From positions 186,001 through 250,000 of the forward strand of contig NZ_RHNS01000001.1 of NCBI RefSeq assembly GCF_003946305.1: DNA of 64,000 bases, in the 5' to 3' direction. Shown in pieces: positions 1-8,900 of this stretch. The DNA comes from Lacticaseibacillus porcinae (GTDB lineage: Bacteria; Bacillota; Bacilli; Lactobacillales; Lactobacillaceae). The position numbers were made by a program, and so were the translations under genes. Position 1 is the stretch's first letter; each line of letters begins with the position of its first letter. A model generated the notes under the pieces. The model was not told the origin of the DNA. It did not search any database and saw nothing but the letters and a program-made list of their open reading frames with translations.

Positions 1-334
1 AACCAAAGTGAACCACAGCTTGAAAGATTTGATCCATCGACCCAGATTCAAACCATAAACTGGATCCTGAGCCAAACCCATTGACGAAATCTTGATAGAG
101 TTTGCTGTTATGCGCGACTTGCTGATACAAATTGCGGCGCGCTTTGATGGTTCGGGCAGATTCATCTTTAAGTCGCGTTAACAATGCCACACACATTGGT
201 GCAAACACTAGCCAGCTCAACAATAAATAGAGGTCAAACCAATGCCACGACCAATCAAACCCATGTGTTTGCGCTAAGTGGGTGAATAACCATAACATTA
301 AAGTACTAGGTAGAAATGCCCATCGTGTCTTCAT
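1..334 (-). CDS. Membrane protein of unknown function, cut off by the window edge
   Basis: A reading frame opens at the ATG whose complement lies at 332-334 and stays open to base 1, giving at least 111 residues; the C-terminus is outside the window. An AGGTGAT ribosome-binding site lies just upstream. The protein starts with two hydrophobic segments (about residues 5-17 and 28-50), followed by a charged stretch rich in Arg, Lys and Gln (about 53-75). I do not recognise the family. It sits downstream of the trmD terminator, where many Firmicutes carry rplS, so rplS is not directly next to trmD here. The frame is real by its binding site and length, but no function can be given. Confidence 0.6.
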   Translation of the reverse strand, partial: MKTRWAFLPSTLMLWLFTHLAQTHGFDWSWHWFDLYLLLSWLVFAPMCVALLTRLKDESARTIKARRNLYQQVAHNSKLYQDFVNGFGSGSSLWFESGSMDQIFQAVVHFG

Positions 335-372
335 CTTAATCACCTTGATGCCAGCATATCACATTCAGTCAC

Positions 373-404
373 AAAAAAGCGTCTGAGAGAATGTTCTCAA
401 ACGC
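373..404 (-). terminator. Intrinsic terminator after trmD
   Basis: On the minus strand a stem pairing GCGTTTGAGA with TCTCAGACGC is followed by six T. It closes the rpsP-trmD operon. Confidence 0.85.
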
Positions 405-410
405 CAAATC

Positions 411-1190
411 TTATTGCTGTGATGGTTGTTTAGCAGCAAGTTTAGCTTCCAAAGTTTTCGTGTGTTCTTCAGTTTTCACTTCACGAAGCAACTTTTGCGC
501 ATGTTTGTCCAGATCCATCGCCTCTAATAAATCAGGGCGCCGTTGATAAGTCCGTCGCAACGATTCTTTCAACCGCCACTTCGCGATCAATTGGTGATTG
601 CCGCTTTGTAAGACGGCTGGCACATCCATCCCGCGATAAGTTGCCGGCCGGGTATATTCTGGATAATTCAACAAGCCATTTTCAAAGCTATCAGTGGCCG
701 CAGACTCTGCATTGCCTAATACGCCTGGTACAAAGCGGACGGTGGCATCGATCATCATCATCGCTGGCAGTTCCCCACCAGTCAACACAAAGTCGCCTAA
801 GGAGAATTCATCAGTGACTAAACTGCGAATGCGTTCATCATAACCTTCATAATGACCACAGATAAACACCAAGTGATCTTCTTGAGCGAGTTCCTTAGCC
901 GCTACATGGTCAAATTTGCGCCCTGCTGGGTCTAAGAGGATCACCCGCTTAGGACCTGGGGCCTGCGCATCTAAGTCGTCCATGGCCTCAAATAACGGCT
1001 CAGGCTTGAGTAACATCCCTGCACCACCACCATAAGGCGTGTCATCGACATGATTGTGTTTGTCATGTGAATACTGACGAAAATCCACGGCATTGAATTC
1101 AACAGTGCCTTTGTCCAAAGCTTTGCCGATCATGCTTTGGGTCATCGGCGCAAACATATCAGGAAAAAGCGTCAACACATCAATCTTCAT
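411..1190 (-). CDS. trmD: tRNA (guanine-N1)-methyltransferase TrmD
   Basis: TrmD uses S-adenosylmethionine to methylate N1 of G37 next to the anticodon, which prevents +1 frameshifting. The 259 residues match the family length. The SPOUT trefoil-knot motifs are visible: YGGGAGM at residues 53-59, [10 protein letters not shown] at 111-120 and [10 protein letters not shown] at 131-140. The start overlaps the end of rimM by 11 bases, so the two are translationally coupled in the usual Firmicute order rpsP-KH-rimM-trmD. The C-terminal helical domain is complete and ends in a Gln/Lys-rich tail. Identification is secure. Confidence 0.97.
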   Translation of the reverse strand: MKIDVLTLFPDMFAPMTQSMIGKALDKGTVEFNAVDFRQYSHDKHNHVDDTPYGGGAGMLLKPEPLFEAMDDLDAQAPGPKRVILLDPAGRKFDHVAAKELAQEDHLVFICGHYEGYDERIRSLVTDEFSLGDFVLTGGELPAMMMIDATVRFVPGVLGNAESAATDSFENGLLNYPEYTRPATYRGMDVPAVLQSGNHQLIAKWRLKESLRRTYQRRPDLLEAMDLDKHAQKLLREVKTEEHTKTLEAKLAAKQPSQQ

Positions 1191-1698
1191 CGTCGATCAA
1201 CCCTTCTGGCACGTCGACATGGGCAATTTTGGATGCAACATCGATCGACAATACCACGCTTTTAATGAAAGGTAGCAACACATCCGATTTGCCAGGACGT
1301 GGGATCACCCACACATCATTAGCACCAGGACTCAAGATTTCTGAAACCACCCCGAGCTTTTGATCATGTTGGTCGATCACGGTCAACCCGATGATATCGC
1401 GATAATAATATTCACCGTCATCAAGGGCTTGTTGTTCGGCTTCCGTCACATTCAAGCTGTGACCTTTGAAGGGTTCGACGTCATTAATGTTGTCCATCCC
1501 CACAAACTTAACCAAAGTGAAGCCTTTGTGTTTGCGGCTGGATTCAACAGTGACGTTGGTTTGCGGTGTGGTATCGATGACCAGCTTGGCATCTTTGGCA
1601 AACCGTTCTTCAGGAAAGTCGGTGGTGGCAATCACCCGCACTTCTCCGCGAATGCCGTGGGTATTAACGATGTTGCCAACATGATAAAGTTCTGGCAA
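1180..1698 (-). CDS. rimM: 16S rRNA processing protein RimM
   Basis: RimM helps mature the 3' domain (head) of the 30S subunit and binds ribosomal protein S19. The 172-residue product has the N-terminal beta-barrel (about 4-85, with [11 protein letters not shown] near 12-22) and the C-terminal PRC-barrel (about 95-170), including the [11 protein letters not shown] segment. Translation appears to begin at a TTG, because GGAGG stands seven bases before it and no ATG is better placed. A terminator-like hairpin lies between the KH gene and this one, so rimM-trmD expression may be lowered relative to rpsP. Confidence 0.95.
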   Translation of the reverse strand: MPELYHVGNIVNTHGIRGEVRVIATTDFPEERFAKDAKLVIDTTPQTNVTVESSRKHKGFTLVKFVGMDNINDVEPFKGHSLNVTEAEQQALDDGEYYYRDIIGLTVIDQHDQKLGVVSEILSPGANDVWVIPRPGKSDVLLPFIKSVVLSIDVASKIAHVDVPEGLIDDED

Positions 1699-1718
1699 GG
1701 TAGTTCCTCCTTTGTGAT

Positions 1719-1747
1719 AAAAAAAGGACCGACATCAGCCGGCCCCA
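1719..1747 (-). terminator. Hairpin with T-run inside the operon, between the KH gene and rimM
   Basis: On the minus strand an 8-bp stem with two G-T pairs and a TGAT loop is followed by seven T, just before the rimM ribosome-binding site. It looks like a leaky terminator that tunes expression of rimM and trmD. Confidence 0.65.
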
Positions 1748-1751
1748 ATTT

Positions 1752-2006
1752 TTATTTACTTGGTTGTTTGGCATCCAAGATATTTAACCGTACTCGTTTG
1801 GAGTATGGCGACTTAACGGCGTAAACGATCGTGCGTATAGCTTGCGCCACACGCCCTTGTTTCCCGATGACCCGGCCGACATCGTCCGGCGCCACGGTTA
1901 AGTCGAAGGCCATGTATTCTTCCGTCTCATGAGGACGGATCTCAATGGCCTCTGGGTGAGCAACTAAGGGTGTCACAATGGCTCGGATGAGCCCCGCGAT
2001 ATCCAT
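1752..2006 (-). CDS. khpA: KH-domain RNA-binding protein KhpA (YlqC family)
   Basis: An 84-residue single-KH-domain protein. The GxxG RNA-binding loop is GKQG at about residues 48-51 within VIGKQGRVAQA. In streptococci and lactobacilli KhpA pairs with KhpB (Jag/EloR) and influences cell elongation and many transcripts; that role is family knowledge. It begins eight bases after rpsP ends, in the conserved rpsP-khpA-rimM-trmD operon. Confidence 0.93.
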   Translation of the reverse strand: MDIAGLIRAIVTPLVAHPEAIEIRPHETEEYMAFDLTVAPDDVGRVIGKQGRVAQAIRTIVYAVKSPYSKRVRLNILDAKQPSK

Positions 2007-2014
2007 GCTGTCCC

Positions 2015-2290
2015 CTATTTCTTAGCGAAGCGCGCTTCGTGATACTTTTGCATCAAACCTTTGCTTGAAAGCAAGGTCCGTACAGTATCGGAAGGTTGTG
2101 CGCCTTTTTGGAGCCAATCAAGAATTGAATCTTCATCCAGCTTTAAGTCAACTGGTTCGGTTAATGGGTTGTAGTAACCGACGGATTCGATAAACCGGCC
2201 GTCACGTGGGGAGCGAGAATCAGCAACCACGACACGGTAGAAAGGCTTACGCTTGGAACCCATCCGCTTTAAACGAATTTTAACTGCCAT
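2015..2290 (-). CDS. rpsP: 30S ribosomal protein S16
   Basis: S16 binds 16S rRNA early in 30S assembly. The 91-residue product begins [19 protein letters not shown], the S16 signature. I placed the start at 2290 rather than at an in-frame upstream codon because AGGAGGT lies directly before this ATG and the family begins MAVKIRL. It is the first gene of the rpsP-khpA-rimM-trmD operon and has its own promoter at 2325-2353. Confidence 0.98.
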   Translation of the reverse strand: MAVKIRLKRMGSKRKPFYRVVVADSRSPRDGRFIESVGYYNPLTEPVDLKLDEDSILDWLQKGAQPSDTVRTLLSSKGLMQKYHEARFAKK

Positions 2291-2324
2291 TAAGTCCACC
2301 TCCTGTAAATTTCTCAACTTCAAA

Positions 2325-2353
2325 ATAATAGCAAATATTCAGCGGCGTGTAAA
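2325..2353 (-). promoter_or_regulatory. Sigma-A promoter of the rpsP operon
   Basis: On the minus strand TTTACA (2348-2353) and TATTAT (2325-2330) are separated by 17 bases. The -35 box is the right half of an inverted repeat, TGTAAAGA with TCTTTACA, that spans about 2348-2369. Confidence 0.7.
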
Positions 2354-2391
2354 GAGTTTTTTCTTTACAACAGCATTTTTGCAGAAATTGC

Positions 2392-3828
2392 CTAGGATTT
2401 AAAGTTTTTCGCATGTTTCAGACGCTTTTTCTTGTTCTTCTTTTGCTTTTTGATCATGGAGTTCATCGCCATTTTGCCTAAACGGCCTTTGACGCCGCCG
2501 CCCATCAAACCTTCCATGCCTTGGAAATTACCTTTGTACATTTGGTTCATCATTTTCTTGGAGGCATTGAATTGTTTGATCATCCGGTTGACTTCGACGA
2601 TCGGACGGCCTGATCCTGCAGCCAAACGGCGACGACGTGACGGATTCAAGAGATCTGGTTGTTCACGTTCTGCAGGCGTCATTGAATAAACGATAGCCTT
2701 CATGTGGGCAATGTCTTTAGGATCCATCTTGAAGTTCTTCATTGCCGGGTTGTTTGCCATCCCAGGGATCATCTTCATGATGTCTTCCATTGGCCCCATG
2801 CTTTGCACTTGCGCCATTTGATCTAAGAAGTCGTTGAAGTCAAAGGTGTTTTCTTTGATCTTGTCCGCCATTTCAGTGGCTTGTTTTTCATCAAAGTTTT
2901 GTTGGGCTTTGTCGATCAACGTCAACATGTCGCCCATGCCTAAGATCCGGTTGGCCATGCGATCTGGATAGAAGACATCCAGGGCATCCATTTTTTCACC
3001 TTGACCGATGAACTTGATCGGCTTGCCAGTGACTTTGCGAATGGACAGTGCCGCCCCACCACGGGTATCACCATCTAACTTGGTGAGCACGACCCCAGTG
3101 ATGTCTAAACGCTCGTCAAAGCCTTTGGCAACGTCAGTGGCAGCTTGCCCAGTCATGGAATCGACCACCAGCAAAATTTCATTTGGATGGGCGATGTCTT
3201 TGATGTCTGCAAGTTCAGTCATCAACTTTTCGTCGATTTGCAAACGACCGGCAGTATCGATGATCACGTAGTCATTATGTTGTAAAGCGGCTTGGGCTAA
3301 ACCTTGACGGACGATTTCTCGCGGATCAGTGTCAGTCCCCATTTCAAAAACAGGGACGCCGACAGATTTGCCGACCACTTGCAACTGATCAATAGCGGCA
3401 GGACGATAAACATCGGCTGCGATCAACAACGGACGGGCTTTTTCTTGTTGGATCAAGCGCTTGGATAACTTCCCAACCGTGGTCGTTTTACCAGCCCCTT
3501 GCAACCCGACCATCATGATAATGGTTGGGATATGTGGGGACTTGTTCAACGGCACAGCGGCTTCACCCATCGTTGCCGTCAATTCATCATTGACGATTTT
3601 GATGATTTGTTGCGCTGGGGAAAGTGATTCTAAAACTTCTGCACCGACTGCTTTTTCACGGACATTTTTGACAAATTCTTTGACCACGCCAAAGTTAACG
3701 TCGGCTTCCAGTAACGCTAACCGGATCTCGCGCATAGAATCGCGGACGTCGGCTTCAGTGACCTTGCCTTTGCGGCGCAGGCCGGAGAACGCTTTTTGTA
3801 AACGTTCGGATAAACCTTCAAATGCCAT
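2392..3828 (-). CDS. ffh: Signal recognition particle GTPase Ffh (SRP54)
   Basis: Ffh binds SRP RNA and signal peptides of nascent membrane proteins and, with FtsY, delivers ribosomes to the Sec translocon. The 478 residues contain the N domain (1-95), the G domain with Walker A GLQGAGKTTT (108-117), DTAGRLQ, TKLDGD and GQGEK, and the Met-rich M domain (from about 300) with the RNA-binding stretch SRRRRLAAGSG. The C-terminus is Lys-rich. It follows ylxM, as in most Firmicutes. No SRP RNA gene was seen in the window. Confidence 0.97.
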   Translation of the reverse strand: MAFEGLSERLQKAFSGLRRKGKVTEADVRDSMREIRLALLEADVNFGVVKEFVKNVREKAVGAEVLESLSPAQQIIKIVNDELTATMGEAAVPLNKSPHIPTIIMMVGLQGAGKTTTVGKLSKRLIQQEKARPLLIAADVYRPAAIDQLQVVGKSVGVPVFEMGTDTDPREIVRQGLAQAALQHNDYVIIDTAGRLQIDEKLMTELADIKDIAHPNEILLVVDSMTGQAATDVAKGFDERLDITGVVLTKLDGDTRGGAALSIRKVTGKPIKFIGQGEKMDALDVFYPDRMANRILGMGDMLTLIDKAQQNFDEKQATEMADKIKENTFDFNDFLDQMAQVQSMGPMEDIMKMIPGMANNPAMKNFKMDPKDIAHMKAIVYSMTPAEREQPDLLNPSRRRRLAAGSGRPIVEVNRMIKQFNASKKMMNQMYKGNFQGMEGLMGGGVKGRLGKMAMNSMIKKQKKNKKKRLKHAKNFKS

Positions 3829-3925
3829 TATTTTCTCCTATCATCATTGAATTTCTTATTGATTAAACTGAGACAACATCACGAAATTCGGGATGTCAAA
3901 CAAACATGAATGAAATTGATCATCA

Positions 3926-4267
3926 TTAACGCGCGGCTTGATCAGCAACCCGCGTCAGTAACTCACTGAGTTGTTCGTCGTCAGGATAATGTTCCCGAAC
4001 ATAACGCACTAAGCCGTCGACACTTTGGTTTTGCGCTTGATAATTCGCCAGCAAATGCAGTTTGCTTTCATATTCTTCAAGGGAGGCTTCCGTGCGGCGA
4101 ATGTTGTCATATACCGCTTGGCGAGACACATCAAATTCAGTGGCGATCTCCCCTAAAGAGTAGTCATCCCCATAATACAGTTCCAAATAGCTGTGTTGTT
4201 TATCAGTTAAAAGCGCGCCGTAAAATTCAAACAGCGAGTTCATGCGGTTGTTTTTTTCGATTTCCAT
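3926..4267 (-). CDS. ylxM: YlxM, helix-turn-helix partner of Ffh
   Basis: A 113-residue YlxM/p13-family protein with a sigma-70 region 4-like helix-turn-helix ([19 protein letters not shown], about 41-59). In streptococci YlxM associates with Ffh and SRP RNA and modulates SRP GTPase activity; here that is inference from family and position. It precedes ffh with a gap of about 100 bases and has a good promoter immediately upstream. Confidence 0.93.
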   Translation of the reverse strand: MEIEKNNRMNSLFEFYGALLTDKQHSYLELYYGDDYSLGEIATEFDVSRQAVYDNIRRTEASLEEYESKLHLLANYQAQNQSVDGLVRYVREHYPDDEQLSELLTRVADQAAR

Positions 4268-4292
4268 TTAATTTACCTCGTACACTCTATAC

Positions 4293-4321
4293 AGGATACC
4301 GATATGGCGGCGTTTCGTCAA
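4293..4321 (-). promoter_or_regulatory. Promoter of ylxM-ffh
   Basis: On the minus strand TTGACG (4316-4321) and TATCCT (4293-4298) with a 17-base spacer, 26 bases before the ylxM start. Confidence 0.65.
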
Positions 4322-4414
4322 TCTTTTCAAGTTCACGTTAGATTTTTCACAAAACCGACGTATTGCGCTTTCATTCGTGGTAAAATAAAGCGAAATGAAT
4401 TGGAGGGAATTATT

Positions 4415-4732
4415 ATGGTCGCAACCATTCTTTATTGGGGCGTTGTCGCTGCCTTATGCGGCTGGTGGGCTTGGACCGCGATTTTCAGCGCGATTTATGT
4501 TTCCAACCACGAAAATGGCAACTTGTGGTTCTTCGCCATTTTGAACACACTCGGCCTGATCGCGGCTGGCATTTTCTATTGGATCATGTCCAACACCGCT
4601 TGGCAAAAATATTGGTTCACTGACACCGTCAAAACCGGCAACTGGTTGCTTTACGTCATCATCGCTTATGTGGTGTTGATCGTCTTGCAAGTCATCCTTG
4701 GCCGCACGCCAAAGGACCAAGCTACAGCATAA
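4415..4732 (+). CDS. Small multi-pass membrane protein, unknown
   Basis: A 105-residue protein. I start it at 4415 because TGGAGGGA lies just before this ATG; the frame extends further upstream without a binding site. It has three or four hydrophobic segments (about 4-27, 38-58 and 77-95) rich in Trp and aromatic residues, and a short polar tail. I do not recognise a family. It lies on the strand opposite to the SRP cluster, between ylxM and ftsY, and is followed by a terminator and a palindromic repeat, so it is an independent unit inserted in an otherwise conserved region. Confidence 0.7.
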   Translation: MVATILYWGVVAALCGWWAWTAIFSAIYVSNHENGNLWFFAILNTLGLIAAGIFYWIMSNTAWQKYWFTDTVKTGNWLLYVIIAYVVLIVLQVILGRTPKDQATA

Positions 4733-4741
4733 ACAATCATT

Positions 4742-4775
4742 CCCGTTTGCGCCTCAGTCGCAAGCGGGATTTTTT
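4742..4775 (+). terminator. Terminator of the 105-residue membrane gene
   Basis: CCCGTTTGC pairs with GCAAGCGGG and is followed by six T. Confidence 0.88.
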
Positions 4776-4780
4776 GTACC

Positions 4781-4899
4781 CAGAGTTTTGAAAAGCGGTT
4801 TTAGTCGATCAGGTAGCCTAGCATACGGCTTTGAGGTGCACTTTCCTCGAAGACGTATGCGTAGCTAGCTGTATCGACGTTGCTTCAAAAAGCACGACG
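4781..4899. repeat. Small nested palindromic repeat, copy S1
   Basis: About 120 bp of nested inverted repeats: an outer stem (TTTTGAA with TTCAAAA), a middle stem (GTCGAT with ATCGAC), and a central hairpin (GCATACG with CGTATGC, then CTTTGAGG with CCTCGAAG). It shares with the copy at 17034-17153 the blocks AAAGCGGTTTTAG (first bases differing), TAGCCTAGCA, GCGTAGCTAGCTGT and CGTTGCTT. It begins five bases after the T-run of the preceding terminator. It has no reading frame of its own. Confidence 0.75.
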
Positions 4900-4944
4900 A
4901 TGAACAAAGTGATACAACACGCACCTGTGACCCCTCTCCCATTC

Positions 4945-4970
4945 AAAAAAGCCGCCTACCACAGGCGACT
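4945..4970 (-). terminator. Terminator of ftsY
   Basis: On the minus strand GTCGCCT pairs with AGGCGGC around a five-base loop, followed by six T. Confidence 0.85.
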
Positions 4971-4980
4971 TTCTCAAACA

Positions 4981-5982
4981 CTATTTTTCAGGATCGTCGA
5001 TCAACCCTTTGAACAACCCGTAGGCAAACTTCGTCGGATCAAAGACTTGTAAATCGTCCATGCCTTCACCGAGGCCAGCAAGCTTCACTGGCACATGTAA
5101 TTCATTTCGGATCGCAAGCACGATCCCACCTTTACCAGTACCATCGAGTTTCGTCAACACGATGCCTGAAATATCAGTGGTTTCGTTAAATTGCTTCGCT
5201 TGACTCAAAGCGTTTTGTCCAGTGGTGGCATCTAAAACCAACAACACTTCTTGCGGCGCTTCAGGAAGTTCACGCACGATCACACGCTTGATTTTGTCGA
5301 GCTCTTTCATTAAGTTGACTTTGTTTTGCAAACGCCCCGCTGTATCGACTAATAACACATCGACATTGTCGGCTTTTGCTTGCTTAACTGCGTCAAATAC
5401 GACACTCGCAGGATCAGAGCCGGCTTCTTTGGCAACGACTGGTACCCCATCGCGGCGGCCCCATTCTTGAAGTTGTTCGATCGCACCAGCTCGGAACGTA
5501 TCACAAGCAGCTAACAAAACTGACTTACCTTGATCTTTGAGTTGATGCGCCAGCTTCCCAACAGTCGTGGTCTTCCCGGCACCATTGACACCGACGAATA
5601 AGAATACCGTCGGGCCTTGACTGTCATCTGCATAATGCAGGGTGTTGTCTTCGTTTTCGCCTGCTTCGCCGTATAAGTCGACTAATTTCTGCACGATCAC
5701 TTGCGCGACTTCTTGCGGCTTTTTAACGTTTTGAAGTTTGACTTCTTCACGTAATGAATCCGTGAGATCCACTGCAGTTTGAAAGCCAACGTCTGCTTCG
5801 ATCAACATTTCTTCAAGGTCATCAAAGAAATCTTCATCAACTGTCCGGAAGTTGGCAAATAACGCATTTAACCGTTCGGAAAAAGTGGTGCGAGACTTTT
5901 CCAAACCGGCATCATATTTTTCGGTTTCAGGCGTTTCTGGTTCGCCAGTAAATGCCTTTTTAATGCGATCAAATAATCCCAT
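4981..5982 (-). CDS. ftsY: SRP receptor FtsY
   Basis: FtsY is the membrane-associated SRP receptor GTPase. The 333 residues have only a short acidic N-terminal region (1-35) before the NG domain. Visible motifs are Walker A GVNGAGKTTT (about 133-142), DTFRAGA, DTAGRLQ, TKLDGTGKGG and GLGEGMDDL. It lies 9 bases downstream of smc, in the conserved rnc-smc-ftsY operon, and ends at a terminator. Confidence 0.97.
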   Translation of the reverse strand: MGLFDRIKKAFTGEPETPETEKYDAGLEKSRTTFSERLNALFANFRTVDEDFFDDLEEMLIEADVGFQTAVDLTDSLREEVKLQNVKKPQEVAQVIVQKLVDLYGEAGENEDNTLHYADDSQGPTVFLFVGVNGAGKTTTVGKLAHQLKDQGKSVLLAACDTFRAGAIEQLQEWGRRDGVPVVAKEAGSDPASVVFDAVKQAKADNVDVLLVDTAGRLQNKVNLMKELDKIKRVIVRELPEAPQEVLLVLDATTGQNALSQAKQFNETTDISGIVLTKLDGTGKGGIVLAIRNELHVPVKLAGLGEGMDDLQVFDPTKFAYGLFKGLIDDPEK

Positions 5983-5991
5983 GAGGGCCTC

Positions 5992-8900
5992 CTAATCTGC
6001 TTGTGCTTGGTCCAATGACACTGCCATCATGCGACTGACGCCAGACTCTTGCATGGTGACGCCGTATAAAACGTCTGCGGCCAACATCGTGCCGCGACGG
6101 TGGGTGATGACAATAAATTGGGTGTCAGAAGAGTAGTGACGTAAGAATTCACCGAAGCGATTGACATTGACATCATCAAGGGCAGCTTCTACTTCATCTA
6201 AAATGCTAAACGGTACCGGCCGCACTTGCAAAATGGCAAATAACAAGACGATCGCGGTCAATGCCCGCTCCCCACCAGACAATAGTGACATATGGGAGAG
6301 TTTTTTGCCAGGTGGCTGGGCCTCAATTTCAAGGCCAGTATTCAAAAGATCATCTGGATCCGTTAAACTCAAATGCGCATGCCCGCCGCCAAACATCTTC
6401 GGGAAGATTTCTTGGAAGGCTTTATCAGTGGCATCAAACATCGCTTTAAAGCGCGTTTTGACTTCTTCGTCAAGCTCATTCATTGTTTCCAACAAGTCAG
6501 CTTTAGCCGCTAGCAAGTCCCCTTGTTGTTTGGTCAAGAACTCATAGCGGGTTTTGATATTGTCATATTCGGCAATGGCATTGGGATTGACCGGACCTAA
6601 ATCATCTAAGCCGCGCTTCAACAACTTCACGCGACTTTTCAACATTGGTAAGGCGGCGTCGTCTTCTTCAACGTCTTTAAGTGCCGCTTCATAAGTCATT
6701 TGATAATCTTCAGACAACGTGTTTAAACGACTGTCCAAGTTCAACTTGATCCGGTTTAACGCCACTGCTTGTTGAGAAGCTTGCGCTTGCGCATCGTCAC
6801 GTTGGCGATTAGCCGTGGTGATTTCTGCAGAGACTAATGTTAACGCATGGCGGTTCTCCGCTTTAGCACTGGTCAACTCGGCTTGTTGCTGTTTAAGTTT
6901 GGCGACTGATGCTTTCAACTGCTTGATCTGCGCTTGACGATCAGTGCTTGAAGCAGAGTCTGCTTTAGCAGAGGCTTCAATATTTTTGATCCGCTTTTGC
7001 AACGCGTGTTGGCGATCAATACCAGTGTCGCGGCTTTGTTGCCACTGCGCAAGTTGATTGGTCGTGGTTTGTTGCGCACTTTTAAGTACGGCGACTTGGG
7101 CTTTGAGTTCACTGATATGCGCTTGTTGGTCGGCTTGCGCTGTAGTCGCAGAATTCAACGCCGCTTTGGTGGTGTCGATTTGCTTCTGGGCGTCAGCTAA
7201 TTGCGCCTTGAAAGCTTCGGCTTGGGCTTGTAGCTTTGCGATCAACGCCTGGTAGTCAGTCGTGGCTTGCGCGTCTAAACCTAATGCTTGTAATTGACGG
7301 GACAACGCCGTCAACCGCTCTTGTTGCGGCGTGAGTTGCGCTTGCAAGGCTTTAAGATCAGCTGCTTGTTGATTGACTTGAGCTTGCACTTTGGTTTGCG
7401 CCTCGCGCGCAGCTTGAAGCTGTTCAGCCACTGCTTGAATCTCAGTGTGCTTGCTTTGAAGCGCAGTGGTCATGGTTTTTAAGTTGGCGGCTAGTGTTTG
7501 GACTTCTTGGGTCCGCGCCAATGGTGAACTGCCTTTGGCCCGCACTTGACCCCCTGACATCGAACCGCCGACATTGAGCAAGTCGCCGTCAAGAGTCACA
7601 ATGCGATAACGGTGACCAGTGGCATTAGCCATGGCGATGCCGTGGTCCAAATTATCGGCGACCACTAACAATCCCGCTAAGTTGGCCATAATATCAGCGG
7701 CTTTAGGGGCAAAACGGATCAAATCAACGCCGATGCCTAAAAAGCCTGGCTGTTGTTGCAAGGTGTTTAACACATTGGCTGGCACACGCCGCGGTTTGAT
7801 CACTGAAATTGGCAAAAAAGTTGCCCGACCGGCCCGCGTTTGCTTCAAATAGCTGATTGCAGACTTGGCAGCTTGTTCGTCGTCAGTGACGATCGATTGC
7901 AAACTCCCACCTAAGGCAATATCAAATGCTTGTTGATATTGTTGCGGCACAGTGATCAATTCAGCGACTGCGCCAACGACCCCATTGAGTTGCGCTTTAT
8001 GTTGTAAAACCGCTTTGACCCCTGCAAAAAAGCCATTGTAGTCTTCTTTAAGTTCCTTCAACGTATCAAAACGTGATTTGGTCGCTTGAAAAATCCCTAA
8101 TGCTTTTTGATAGGCACTCGTCAGTTGATCATGTTGGCTCTGCAATTGACGAGTCGTTTCTGCAGTTTCACCTAATTTAGCTTCTGCCTCTGCCAATTGC
8201 GTTTTAGCCGCTTCAACTTGTTTCGCTAAGTCATCACAAGTGGCTTGTTGTTCGCGCACTTGTTTGGTCAACTCATGACTGCGCGTAGATTGTGCGGCAG
8301 TTTGACTGGCTTGGACTTGTTGATCTTTTTTGGCAGCAGCTAATTGGTTGTTGCAATCGGCTTGTTGTTGCAACAAGCGAATGTAGGCCGCTTGATCATC
8401 ATCTAATTGCTGATTCAACGCTTGCGGATCACTCGCAGCACTTTCAGCGGCAGCGTATTCTGCTTGTGCTTGGGACAATTGCTTGGCTTGCGCCGCTTGC
8501 TTCTCATTGAGGACTTGTAACTGCTTTTCTGCTTCAGCCGCTTGCAAGGTCGCATCATCAAGTTGTGCTTGCAGATCCGCTAATGTCGCTTGCGCATTAG
8601 TCGCACGTTCTGAAGACACCCGGGTTTCACCAGTTAAGTTCTCCAAATGCATGGAATCGGCTAAAAGCGTGTCGTTGGTATGCGCCACTTGTTGATCGAA
8701 GTCAACGTCTTTAGCCGTCAATGTTTCCGACCGCGTTTCTAAACTCGTCAGCTTTTCTTTCAGGCCAGCGAGTAACTTGGTGGTCACACTAGCTTGCGTC
8801 GCTGTTGCCGTTTGTTCTGCGGCAAGTTGTTTGATCTCTAAAGCCAGCACTGCTTTATGAGCCTTTTGATAATCCGCCATTTGCCGTTCGTAGTCGCGCG

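Noticed and set aside
1360-1824. Long plus-strand frames opposite minus-strand genes (also at 3461-3850, 26111-26617, 37642-38067, 49138-49761)
   Set aside because: They are complements of well-identified genes, with no start signals or plausible protein composition.
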